Positions 1-6,305 are shown, counted from the stretch's first letter. The stretch: 6,484 bases of DNA from an uncultured Porphyromonas sp. (GCA_945965245.1 CAMFNC010000058.1:1-6484), one strand, 5' to 3'. The notes: generated from the letters alone by a model not told the origin. Translations and numbers: made by a program.

Positions 1-591
1 ACCGTATTCCACCAGTGGATGGGCGGTTTCCCACAAGACGAATCCAAAGCCTTCGGCGTAATCTCTTGGGGTGCTGCCGCTGCCGCTTTGAGCAAGGCAA
101 CCAAGGTAATCGTAAAGACTCCGCACGAAGCTATGGGTGTACCCACCAAGGAAGCCAACGCAGCCGGTTTGCGTGCCACCAAGCAGGTTATCTCCATGCT
201 GCGTGACCAAGACTTGCGCGAAATCCCCGAAGTGGTAAAAGAAAGCGACATCATCTGCCGTGAAGTGAAGTGCATCTTGGACAAAATAGAAGAATTGGGC
301 AAGGGCGATATGGCCATGGGTACTATTGCCGCATTCGAAGCCGGTGTGCTGGACATTCCTTTTGCACCGAGTCGCTACAATGCCGGTAAGGTGATGCCCG
401 CCCGCGATAACAACGGTGCCGTGCGCATTCTGGAAATGGGTAATCTGCCTTTGAGCCAAGATTTGAAAGACTTCCACCGTGCCAAATTGGAAGAGCGTGC
501 ATGCTTCGAACATCGCGATGTGAGCTTCCAGATGGTTATCGATGACGTGTATGCCATCGGTAAAGGGTTCCTCGTAGGTCGTAAAAACTAA
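1..591 (+). CDS. glmE: Glutamate mutase (methylaspartate mutase) epsilon subunit, C-terminal part (5' truncated by window)
   Basis: This is the large catalytic subunit of coenzyme-B12-dependent glutamate mutase (EC 5.4.99.1), which with the small B12-binding subunit GlmS converts L-glutamate to (2S,3S)-3-methylaspartate in the cytoplasm. The reading frame is open from base 1 and ends in TAA, giving 196 visible residues that begin TVFHQWMGGFPQDESKAFGV. The segment with VIVKTPHEAMGVPTKEANAAG and the C-terminal block DVSFQMVIDDVYAIGKG closely match the GlmE family as I remember it. If the visible part is aligned to the end of the 483-residue clostridial enzyme, the offset is 287. Visible K39 and E43 then fall on Lys326 and Glu330, recalled as active-site/cofactor contacts. 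The substrate-binding arginines and most of the TIM barrel lie upstream, outside the window. The methylaspartate ammonia-lyase gene follows after 106 nt, as expected for the pathway. I am very sure of the family. Confidence 0.95.
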   Translation, partial: TVFHQWMGGFPQDESKAFGVISWGAAAAALSKATKVIVKTPHEAMGVPTKEANAAGLRATKQVISMLRDQDLREIPEVVKESDIICREVKCILDKIEELGKGDMAMGTIAAFEAGVLDIPFAPSRYNAGKVMPARDNNGAVRILEMGNLPLSQDLKDFHRAKLEERACFEHRDVSFQMVIDDVYAIGKGFLVGRKN

Positions 592-633
592 TACATCAAT
601 TTCCAACCTATCGGGCGGGGCGAACTGACATAT

Positions 634-648
634 CAGGTCGGCGACCTG
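634..648 (+). other. Small GC-rich hairpin in the glmE-mal spacer
   Basis: CAGGTC (634-639) and GACCTG (643-648) form a perfect 6-bp stem with a 3-nt loop. An alternative pairing is TCAGG (633-637) with CCTGA (649-653). It lies in a GC-rich patch (about 611-650) inside an otherwise AT-rich 106-nt spacer, the longest gap between genes of this set. No T-tract follows, so it is not an ordinary intrinsic terminator. It could be an mRNA processing or stability element, or chance. No promoter matching the Bacteroidetes TTTG / TAnnTTTG pattern was found in the spacer. Confidence 0.4.
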
Positions 649-697
649 CCTGAAGGTCATTTAATACTAATCCACAAATTAAATTTTTCATCAATCC

Positions 698-1939
698 ATG
701 AAGATTAAGAAAGTAATCTGCTCTCCGGGCAAAACCGGATTCTACTTTGATGACCAAAAAGCCATCAAAGCTGGAGCAAAAAATGACGGCGCATTTTACG
801 TTGGTAATGTAATGACACCGGGATTTACCTCTGTACGTCAGATGGGTGAATCTATTTCTATATTGTTCGTTCTCGAAAATGGCGCCATCGCTCACGGCGA
901 CTGTGCTGCCGTACAGTATTCCGGTGCCGGTGGTCGTGACCCGCTGTTCTTGGCCGAAAACTTCATCCCCATCATCGAAAAGGAAATCCGTCCGATGTAT
1001 GAAGGCAAGGAAATCGGCACTTTCCGCGAAATGGCCGACCGTGTGGACAAATACACCAACGCCGAAGGCAAGCAATACCACACTGCCATCCGCTACGGCG
1101 TTACTCAGGCATGTTTGGATGCTGTAGCCAAGAGCCAAAACAAACTGATGGCTCAGGTTATTGCCGATGAATATAATGTAACCATCGCAGACACGATGAT
1201 ACCCATCTTCACACAGTCCGGCGACGACCGCTACCAGAATGCCGACAAGATGATTATGAAAGGTGCTGCCGTATTGCCTCACGCTCTTTTCAACCACGTG
1301 GCTGACAAGGTGGGCTTGAAAGGAGAAAAGATCGAAGCTTATGTGGAATGGTTGCGCAACCGCATCATTGAGCACAAGCCTTTCGAAAGCTACCACCCCA
1401 CCATCCATATCGACGTATATGGCACACTGGGTCTGGTATTCGACAATGACTTCAAAAAAATAGCCGAATACATCGCCAATTTGGCCAAAATAGCCACTCC
1501 CTTCCACCTGCGTGTAGAAGGTCCCGTGGATATGGGCGAAAAGGAAGCTCAAATCGTGGCTCTGGCAGAAATCCGTCATCAGATGGAATTGCTGGGTACC
1601 GAAGCTGAAATCGTGGCAGACGAATGGTGCAACACCTTGGAAGACATCCGCGACTTCACGGAACGCAAAGCCGGTCACATGGCACAGATCAAGACTCCAG
1701 ACTTGGGCGGTATCAACAACACCATCGAAGCCGTAATCTTCTGCAAAGACAATAACATGGGTGCTTATCTGGGCGGTACCTGCAACGAAACCAACCGCTC
1801 TGCCGAAGTATGCGCTCACATCGCCATGGCCACCAAACCCGTTCAATATCTGGCCAAACCGGGTATGGGTGTGGACGAAGGCTATATGATTGTATTCAAC
1901 GAAATGAGCCGTATCTTGGCACTCAAAGATGCTCTTTAA
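698..1939 (+). CDS. mal: 3-methylaspartate ammonia-lyase (beta-methylaspartase)
   Basis: The enzyme (EC 4.3.1.2) removes ammonia from (2S,3S)-3-methylaspartate to give mesaconate, the second step of the methylaspartate route of glutamate fermentation. It is a cytoplasmic, Mg-dependent member of the enolase superfamily. The product has 413 residues, the same length as the Clostridium tetanomorphum enzyme. All key residues are present, each one position later than in that enzyme: Mg ligands D239 (in HIDVYG), E274 (RVEGP) and D308 (VADEW); the (S)-specific base K332 (AQIKTPD); the opposing H195 (LPHALF); and substrate contacts Q173 (FTQSG), Q330 and C362 (GTCNETN). The ATG at 698 gives the family's N-terminus MKIKKVICSPGKTGFYFDD. 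The upstream sequence is AT-rich without a Shine-Dalgarno motif, as usual for Bacteroidetes. The lyase should be active. The next gene starts 24 nt after the stop. Confidence 0.97.
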   Translation: MKIKKVICSPGKTGFYFDDQKAIKAGAKNDGAFYVGNVMTPGFTSVRQMGESISILFVLENGAIAHGDCAAVQYSGAGGRDPLFLAENFIPIIEKEIRPMYEGKEIGTFREMADRVDKYTNAEGKQYHTAIRYGVTQACLDAVAKSQNKLMAQVIADEYNVTIADTMIPIFTQSGDDRYQNADKMIMKGAAVLPHALFNHVADKVGLKGEKIEAYVEWLRNRIIEHKPFESYHPTIHIDVYGTLGLVFDNDFKKIAEYIANLAKIATPFHLRVEGPVDMGEKEAQIVALAEIRHQMELLGTEAEIVADEWCNTLEDIRDFTERKAGHMAQIKTPDLGGINNTIEAVIFCKDNNMGAYLGGTCNETNRSAEVCAHIAMATKPVQYLAKPGMGVDEGYMIVFNEMSRILALKDAL

Positions 1940-1963
1940 TCGATAATCTAACACTTTAGAGAC

Positions 1964-3322
1964 ATGGAAGAAATCAGAGTACTATCCCCAACCGCTATTT
2001 TGGGATATGGCTTCCCGGAAGAGTCTTTCCGTGAAGGTATGACGCGCAATCCACATGTTATCGCAGTGGATGCCGGTTCCACCGACCCCGGACCCTACTA
2101 TTTGGGTGCCGGTATCTCATTTACCGACCGCAATGCCGTGAAGCGCGACTTGGCCATCATGATTCCCGCTGCACTGCAAAACAATATCCCCGTAATCATC
2201 GGTACTGCCGGTGGTAGCGGTGCTCGTCCACACGTAGAACTGACGGTTGATATTATCAAAGAAATCGCTGCCGAACAGAACTTAAAGTTCAAATTGGCAG
2301 TCATCGAATCTGAATTGGACAAAGAATTGGTAAAGGCCAAATTGGCCAAGGGCGAAGTTGAACCGCTGAAGCCTGCCGGCCCCATCACCGCTCAAGACGT
2401 GGACGAAGCCGTTCATATTGTGGCCCAAATTGGAGAAGAACCTTATATCAAGGCTTTGGAAGAAGGAGCTCAGGTCATTTTGGCCGGTCGTTCTTATGAC
2501 CCCAGCGTATTCTCGGCTCTGGCCATTAAGGAAGGCTTCCCCAAAGGTTTGGCCATCCACATGGGTAAGATTTTGGAATGCGCTGCCATCACTTGTCTGC
2601 CTGGTAGTGGTAGCGACTGTATGTTCGGCTACCTACGTCATGACAGCTTTGTACTGGAACCGCTTTCACCGCTACGCAAGTGCACCACGCTGTCCGTGGC
2701 TGCTCATACCCTATACGAAAAGAGCAATCCGCTCTTCTTACCGGGACCCGGTGGTGCCATTGACTTGAACCAATCTACATTCACTCAAATCGATGACAAC
2801 AAAGTAGAAGTTCGTGGTAGCCGTTTCGTACCCACAGACAGCTACTTTGTAAAACTGGAAGGCGTTCGCAAAGTGGGCTATCGTACCATCTCTCCTGCTG
2901 CCACACACGACCCCGTGATGATTAGCAAGATTGACATCGTGGTAGAAAATGTGAAAGCCCGTGTAAAAGACAACTTCAAAAACTCCGGCTTTGGCGACTT
3001 CTTTCTGGATTTCAAAATCTATGGCAAGAAAGGCGTAATGCACATGTTCCCCAATACACCGGAATCCAATTCAGATGAGTTGCTGATTATCATCGAGGCC
3101 GTAGCTCCCACACAGGCACAAGCCGATACCATCTGTAGCTTTGCACGCAGTACCATGCTGCACTATGGCTACGAAGGTCGTATCTCCACTGCCGGCAACT
3201 TGGCATTCCCCTTCTCTCCATCGGATTGCCATGTGGGCGAAGTGTTCGAATTTAACGTATATCACTTAATGAAAGTAGATGACCCCATGTCATTGTTCCC
3301 CATTCGTTATATCCAGTTCTAA
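1964..3322 (+). CDS. AtuA-family protein (DUF1446-like) of unknown reaction in a glutamate-fermentation operon
   Basis: This 452-residue protein looks like the AtuA / acyclic terpene utilisation family, formerly DUF1446. AtuA is named after the citronellol/geraniol gene cluster of Pseudomonas, where its reaction is, to my knowledge, not established. Visible blocks are AVDAGSTDPGPYYLG (residues 34-48), IIGTAGGSGARPH (78-90), VILAGRSYDPS (171-181), HMGKILECAAITCLPGSGSD (199-218) with C206, C211 and C219, and a late block GNLAFPFSPSDCHVGEVFEF. The glycine- and Ser/Asp-rich loops suggest binding of a nucleotide, phosphate or CoA-type ligand, but that is inference. No signal peptide or membrane segment is seen, so it is probably cytoplasmic. 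The DUF4387 gene follows after 20 nt. By recall these two families often occur together, and they may form one complex. Its place between ammonia-lyase and hydro-lyase points to a job in mesaconate/citramalate handling or to an accessory role. Confidence 0.85.
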   Translation: MEEIRVLSPTAILGYGFPEESFREGMTRNPHVIAVDAGSTDPGPYYLGAGISFTDRNAVKRDLAIMIPAALQNNIPVIIGTAGGSGARPHVELTVDIIKEIAAEQNLKFKLAVIESELDKELVKAKLAKGEVEPLKPAGPITAQDVDEAVHIVAQIGEEPYIKALEEGAQVILAGRSYDPSVFSALAIKEGFPKGLAIHMGKILECAAITCLPGSGSDCMFGYLRHDSFVLEPLSPLRKCTTLSVAAHTLYEKSNPLFLPGPGGAIDLNQSTFTQIDDNKVEVRGSRFVPTDSYFVKLEGVRKVGYRTISPAATHDPVMISKIDIVVENVKARVKDNFKNSGFGDFFLDFKIYGKKGVMHMFPNTPESNSDELLIIIEAVAPTQAQADTICSFARSTMLHYGYEGRISTAGNLAFPFSPSDCHVGEVFEFNVYHLMKVDDPMSLFPIRYIQF

Positions 3323-3342
3323 CCGATAAAAAGATAATTGCA

Positions 3343-3660
3343 ATGCAACATAAATTAATTGACCTTGCTTCTGTAATTCGAAGCAAGAATTCAGGGCCTT
3401 ATGAGCTGACTTTCGACGTTATCTTCAAAGACTTCGATACCTTTCACAAGGTAAAAGCAGCCCGTGCAATTAACGAAAAGAACTTCTGTGCTCTCTACGG
3501 AATTCCCGAATCGGATATTCTTACGTTGGTTTACTTCGAGCCTGCCAAAGCGGTGAAAATTACCATTGTACGTCCCATCCCTTCCGGTTCTCTGGGCGAA
3601 ACAGACGTTTACGGAGCACAACAGCACGCCCCTCTGATGGGAATGGTGTTGGATTTCTAA
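3343..3660 (+). CDS. DUF4387 family protein, probable partner of the AtuA-family protein
   Basis: This is a small cytoplasmic protein of 105 residues. I recognise it as DUF4387 from the N-terminal IRSKNSGPYELTFDVIF (residues 12-28) and the C-terminal GSLGETDVYGAQQHAPLMG (82-100), both very characteristic of that family. No biochemical function is known to me. It starts 20 nt after the AtuA-family gene, with an A-rich stretch (gataaaaagataa) before the ATG and no Shine-Dalgarno motif. DUF4387 and AtuA-type domains are recalled as usual neighbours, which suggests two subunits of one enzyme or complex. There is no signal peptide or membrane segment. The first codons of the gene carry a strong hairpin (3364-3387, listed separately). 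I am confident of the family; the function is unknown. Confidence 0.85.
   Translation: MQHKLIDLASVIRSKNSGPYELTFDVIFKDFDTFHKVKAARAINEKNFCALYGIPESDILTLVYFEPAKAVKITIVRPIPSGSLGETDVYGAQQHAPLMGMVLDF
3364..3387 (+). other. 8-bp inverted repeat at codons 8-15 of the DUF4387 gene
   Basis: CTTGCTTC (3364-3371) pairs perfectly with GAAGCAAG (3380-3387) around the 8-nt spacer TGTAATTC. In the mRNA this would form a hairpin about 20 nt downstream of the start codon, where secondary structure can alter initiation or stability. A chance origin from codon choice is equally possible. Confidence 0.4.
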
Positions 3661-3705
3661 AAATTTAATAGTTCATGCCATAACAACGGTAAAAAAGAGT
3701 TCGAT

Positions 3706-4656
3706 ATGATACACAATGTCCTTCAGGAGTACTTTGTTTCTGCACAGTACTTTGCCCCAAGAGGCAAAGAGCGAATTATCTTCCTCGGTGAAGTCATTGC
3801 GCATCGCCATTTGAACTATAATGACCGTCTGATTGGTATTATTGGTGATGCCGGTTCGGGAAAGTCCTCTCTCATCAAGGGGATGTTTCCCGGATTGGAA
3901 CTCGCCAACGATGACGATGTGATGAACCCACGCAAAATCATGCAGGTGCGTGATGCGCTTAGCGAAGGTTTGCCCGATGCCTCCACCTATCACATGGATA
4001 TTCGTTTTTTGATGGCATTCATGCAGATGGCTGATATTGTGGAATATGTAAAAGCCATTTTGAAAAACGGAAGACGTGTGGTCATCGAACACTTTAACCT
4101 GCTCTATCCGGCTCTGGGTATCAATGCCGATTTAATCGTGGGTATTGGAGAAGAGATTATCGTATCGCGTCCCTCCGTATTCGGTCCATCGCCCACCGGC
4201 ATATACGATATGGTACATGCTTCGCTGGTTTTCCGCCGAATGGCTCACACGGCAGAAGAACTCACCGCCATTTCCATGCAGGAAGTCACTCCCGGATTAG
4301 ATCCGGATTCGTTCTATAGCTCCGACATTCGAAATGGCTTTGTTTTACGCTTCAACTTCAAGCCCGAATTGGACCTCGAAGCCATTGCCCAACATGTGTA
4401 TGCCATGATAGATGCCGCACTGGATGTGAGTTATCACGATGATAAACATATCACCATCGGCGACCGCCTGATAGCCTGTGACGGACCTCGCATCCACATT
4501 TCCAACACATCGAAAATCAAAGATTTCAAATTAGTGCGTCGTTTAGTACACGACCCCAAGACAAAAACATACTGCCTGATTGGGCTGATTGGCGGCGATA
4601 ACGATAATATTGAAGACCGCAATACCACCTATTTCTTGCAGCGTGCCTGCCAATAA
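3706..4656 (+). CDS. P-loop protein with C-terminal alanyl-tRNA-synthetase second-additional-domain-like region, function unknown
   Basis: This 316-residue cytoplasmic protein has an unusual architecture. A Walker A motif, GDAGSGKSS, lies at residues 47-55 after a hydrophobic strand (RLIGII). RRVVIEHFN at 123-131 could be the Walker B or catalytic strand. The N-terminal half therefore looks like a P-loop ATPase, kinase or GTPase. The C-terminal half contains DRLIACDGPRIHISNT (253-268) followed by KIKDF. This recalls the CGGTH...TGEI zinc/editing motif of the alanyl-tRNA synthetase second additional domain, but spaced C-x5-H (C258, H264) rather than C-x3-H. Database proteins called 'alanine-tRNA synthetase second additional domain-containing protein' have, by recall, this composition and occur near glutamate mutase genes. 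There is no synthetase catalytic core, so it is not an AlaRS. It lies 45 nt after the DUF4387 gene and 14 nt before the hydro-lyase pair. A chaperone, reactivase or small-molecule kinase role is conceivable but unproven. Confidence 0.7.
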   Translation: MIHNVLQEYFVSAQYFAPRGKERIIFLGEVIAHRHLNYNDRLIGIIGDAGSGKSSLIKGMFPGLELANDDDVMNPRKIMQVRDALSEGLPDASTYHMDIRFLMAFMQMADIVEYVKAILKNGRRVVIEHFNLLYPALGINADLIVGIGEEIIVSRPSVFGPSPTGIYDMVHASLVFRRMAHTAEELTAISMQEVTPGLDPDSFYSSDIRNGFVLRFNFKPELDLEAIAQHVYAMIDAALDVSYHDDKHITIGDRLIACDGPRIHISNTSKIKDFKLVRRLVHDPKTKTYCLIGLIGGDNDNIEDRNTTYFLQRACQ

Positions 4657-4670
4657 ATCACTTATTCTTT

Positions 4671-5513
4671 ATGCGTCATATAGATGTTAATCAAATCACA
4701 GCCACTGTGCGTGACTTGTGCATCCGAGCCAATACACAATTGACTCCGGATATCAAACATTGCTTTGCATGTAGCCGAAGCACAGAATGCTCTCCCCTCG
4801 GACGCGACATTCTGGCCACTCTGGAAGAAAATGCCCGCATTGCCGCCGATGAGCAAAGCCCCATCTGCCAAGACACCGGTATGACCGTGGTATTCGTTAC
4901 CTTGGGTCAGGAAATACACATCGAAGGCGGTTTTCTGGAAGATGCCATCAATGAAGGTGTGCGTCGAGGCTATACGGAAGGTTACCTACGCAAAAGCGTG
5001 GTACGCGATCCTCTGGATCGCGTAAATACCGGCGACAATACGCCTGCCATTATCCACTACGAAATGGTACCCGGCGATGTCTTTCATATCACGGTAGCTC
5101 CCAAGGGATTTGGCAGCGAAAACATGAGCAAGCTGACCATGCTGAAGCCTAGCCAAGGTTTGGAAGGTGTAAAAAACTTCGTTTTGGATACGGTATCCGC
5201 AGCCGGAGCCAACCCTTGCCCGCCCATCATTGTGGGTGTGGGCATCGGTGGCACACTGGAGCGTGCCGCTTATCTGAGTAAGAAAGCATTGCTGCGCCCC
5301 GTGGATAAGAAAAATGACAATGCTTTCCTTGCTGAAGTGGAAGCCGAGCTGCTCGAACGTATCAATAAATTGGGTATAGGCCCTGCCGGTTTCGGTGGCA
5401 GCACCACAGCCATGGCAGTTAATATACAGACCAATGCCACACACATTGCCGGTCTGCCCGTATCTGTAAATATCGGATGCCACGCCACCCGTCATGCCGA
5501 AGCTAACCTCTAA
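4671..5513 (+). CDS. Class I fumarase-type [4Fe-4S] hydro-lyase alpha subunit, probable mesaconase (citramalate dehydratase) subunit
   Basis: This 280-residue protein is the alpha subunit of a two-subunit class I fumarase / L(+)-tartrate dehydratase type enzyme (TtdA, FumA N-terminal family). The three expected [4Fe-4S] ligands are visible: C66 in CQDTG, C183 in NPCPPIIVGVGIGG and C270 in GCHATRH. Other family blocks are VNTGDNTPAIIHYE (118-131), GSENMSKLTMLKPSQG (148-163) and GIGPAGFGGSTTAM (236-249). Next to glutamate mutase and methylaspartate ammonia-lyase, the likely reaction is hydration of mesaconate to (S)-citramalate (EC 4.2.1.34). Fumarate may also be used, and sequence alone does not separate the two activities. 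An unusual extra cysteine cluster, C31-x2-C34-x5-C40, sits in the N-terminal region. The ATG at 4671 is 14 nt after the preceding stop, and the beta subunit starts 14 nt downstream. Confidence 0.9.
   Translation: MRHIDVNQITATVRDLCIRANTQLTPDIKHCFACSRSTECSPLGRDILATLEENARIAADEQSPICQDTGMTVVFVTLGQEIHIEGGFLEDAINEGVRRGYTEGYLRKSVVRDPLDRVNTGDNTPAIIHYEMVPGDVFHITVAPKGFGSENMSKLTMLKPSQGLEGVKNFVLDTVSAAGANPCPPIIVGVGIGGTLERAAYLSKKALLRPVDKKNDNAFLAEVEAELLERINKLGIGPAGFGGSTTAMAVNIQTNATHIAGLPVSVNIGCHATRHAEANL
5002..5024 (+). other. Perfect 10-bp inverted repeat inside the hydro-lyase alpha gene
   Basis: TACGCGATCC (5002-5011) and GGATCGCGTA (5015-5024) are exact reverse complements around a 3-nt TCT loop. The segment encodes the near-symmetric peptide VRDPLDRV, which is conserved in the family. 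The palindrome may therefore follow from the protein sequence plus codon choice. No T-tract follows, so it is not an intrinsic terminator. Confidence 0.45.
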
Positions 5514-5527
5514 ATCACGCAACAGCT

Positions 5528-6088
5528 ATGAACGATCAAAGAATTGAACTGACAACACCGTTTACCGACGAAATGATTTCTGACCTCAAAGCCGGTGATA
5601 TGGTCTATATATCTGGTACCATTTATACGGCACGCGATGCTGCCCACAAGCGGATGTGCGAGATGCTGGAACGTGACGAAGCCATGCCCTTCGACTTTGA
5701 AGGAGCTGTGATTTATTATGCCGGTCCGTGTCCTGCCAAGCCTAGTAAACCCATCGGTTCAGTGGGTCCGACCACTGCATACCGTATGGACCTCTATTCT
5801 CCCATATTGATGGAGCAAGGATTGAAAGTTATGATTGGCAAGGGTCTGCGCAATCAAGAAGTGGTAGACTCCATCATTCGCCATCGTGGTGTTTACTTCG
5901 CAGCCATAGGTGGAGCGGCCGCTCTGATGGCCAAATGCGTGAAGACTGCCGAAGTAATTGCTTTCGACGATTTGGGAACAGAAGCCGTGCGTCGCTTGAC
6001 CGTGGATAAATTGCCCGCCATCGTGGCTGTGGACTGCCACGGAAATAATAGCTATCAATTAGGTCGCGAAGCATACGCTCAAGACTAA
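5528..6088 (+). CDS. Class I fumarase-type hydro-lyase beta subunit, probable mesaconase subunit
   Basis: This 186-residue protein is the beta subunit (TtdB / FumA C-terminal family) that completes the active site of the two-subunit [4Fe-4S] hydro-lyase with the preceding gene product. Family landmarks are GDMVYISGTIYTARDAAHKR (residues 23-42), VIYYAGPCPA (61-70), GSVGPTTAYRMD (77-88), MIGKG (102-106), GVYFAAIGGAAALMAK (121-136) and FDDLGTEAVRRLTV (146-159). The GTIYTARDAAHKR and GPTTAYRMD blocks carry the substrate- and dehydration-related residues typical of class I fumarases. The length fits stand-alone beta subunits. It begins 14 nt after the alpha stop codon, so the two are surely co-translated. 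The stop at 6086-6088 is followed within 20 nt by the operon terminator. In this operon the pair most likely hydrates mesaconate; a general fumarase role cannot be excluded. Confidence 0.9.
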   Translation: MNDQRIELTTPFTDEMISDLKAGDMVYISGTIYTARDAAHKRMCEMLERDEAMPFDFEGAVIYYAGPCPAKPSKPIGSVGPTTAYRMDLYSPILMEQGLKVMIGKGLRNQEVVDSIIRHRGVYFAAIGGAAALMAKCVKTAEVIAFDDLGTEAVRRLTVDKLPAIVAVDCHGNNSYQLGREAYAQD

Positions 6089-6106
6089 CTGACATTTCTT
6101 CCATAC

Positions 6107-6142
6107 AAAAGCCTCTTCAATTCTATTTGGAGAGGCTTTTTT
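6107..6142 (+). terminator. Intrinsic terminator closing the glutamate-fermentation operon
   Basis: The left arm (6107-6120, AAAAGCCTCTTCAA) pairs with the right arm (6127-6140, TTGGAGAGGCTTTT), giving 14 bp with a single G-U and a 6-nt loop. A run of six T residues (6137-6142) ends it. It starts 18 nt after the stop of the beta-subunit gene. The A-tract before the stem may let it act weakly on the opposite strand too. Confidence 0.9.
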
Positions 6143-6193
6143 CATATTTCTCAGCAAGGAGCAATAGAAGACCCTTACAGAAAGGCTATAAAC

Positions 6194-6225
6194 AAAAAAG
6201 AAGATGACTCATAAAAGTCATCTTC
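6194..6225 (-). terminator. Intrinsic terminator of the tRNA-Lys gene
   Basis: Read on the - strand, GAAGATGAC and GTCATCTTC (6217-6225 and 6200-6208) form a perfect 9-bp stem with an 8-nt loop, followed by six T residues (6199-6194). It begins 7 nt downstream of the mature tRNA 3' end and ends the leftward transcript before it can meet the operon terminator, about 50 nt away. Confidence 0.88.
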
Positions 6226-6232
6226 CATTCTG

Positions 6233-6305
6233 TGAACCGCCTGGGGCTCGAACCCAGGACCCCATCCTTAAAAGGGATGTGCTCTACCTGCTGAGCTAGC
6301 GATTC
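6233..6305 (-). tRNA. tRNA-Lys (anticodon UUU)
   Basis: The - strand folds into a standard 73-nt cloverleaf. The acceptor stem is GAATCGC/GCGGTTC with one G-U pair. The D arm is GCTC-AGCAGGTA-GAGC. The anticodon arm is CATCC-CTTTTAA-GGATG with anticodon TTT, and the variable loop has 5 nt. The T arm is CTGGG-TTCGAGC-CCCAG and the discriminator base is A (6233). The next bases are CAG, so the CCA end is not encoded and must be added after transcription. It reads AAA/AAG lysine codons. It has its own promoter and terminator and converges on the + strand operon. Confidence 0.97.

Noticed and set aside
724..739. TCCGG / CCGGA 5-bp inverted repeat early in the ammonia-lyase gene
   Set aside because: The stem is too short and common to claim as a regulatory element; it encodes the conserved SPGKTG segment.
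608..1954. 448-codon open frame on the - strand spanning the whole ammonia-lyase gene
   Set aside because: It is codon-aligned with the sense frame, so it stays open merely because the gene contains no TTA, CTA or TCA codons, in line with the organism's preference for other Leu/Ser codons. Its translation is rich in His/Phe/Val and resembles no family, while the + strand frame has every catalytic residue of methylaspartate ammonia-lyase.
3673..4092. 139-codon open frame on the - strand opposite the P-loop protein gene
   Set aside because: It has no family resemblance and overlaps the Walker A coding region of the sense gene.
3706..4656. Possible alanyl-tRNA synthetase or AlaX-type editing protein
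   Set aside because: There is no class II synthetase motif, no clear HxxxH motif, and the C-terminal Cys/His spacing differs. The N-terminal P-loop is foreign to those proteins, so only a partial resemblance is claimed.
4986..5522. 178-codon open frame on the - strand opposite the hydro-lyase alpha gene
   Set aside because: It is a shadow of a well-supported gene, with no recognisable domain, and it overlaps the conserved Fe-S ligand regions of the sense protein.
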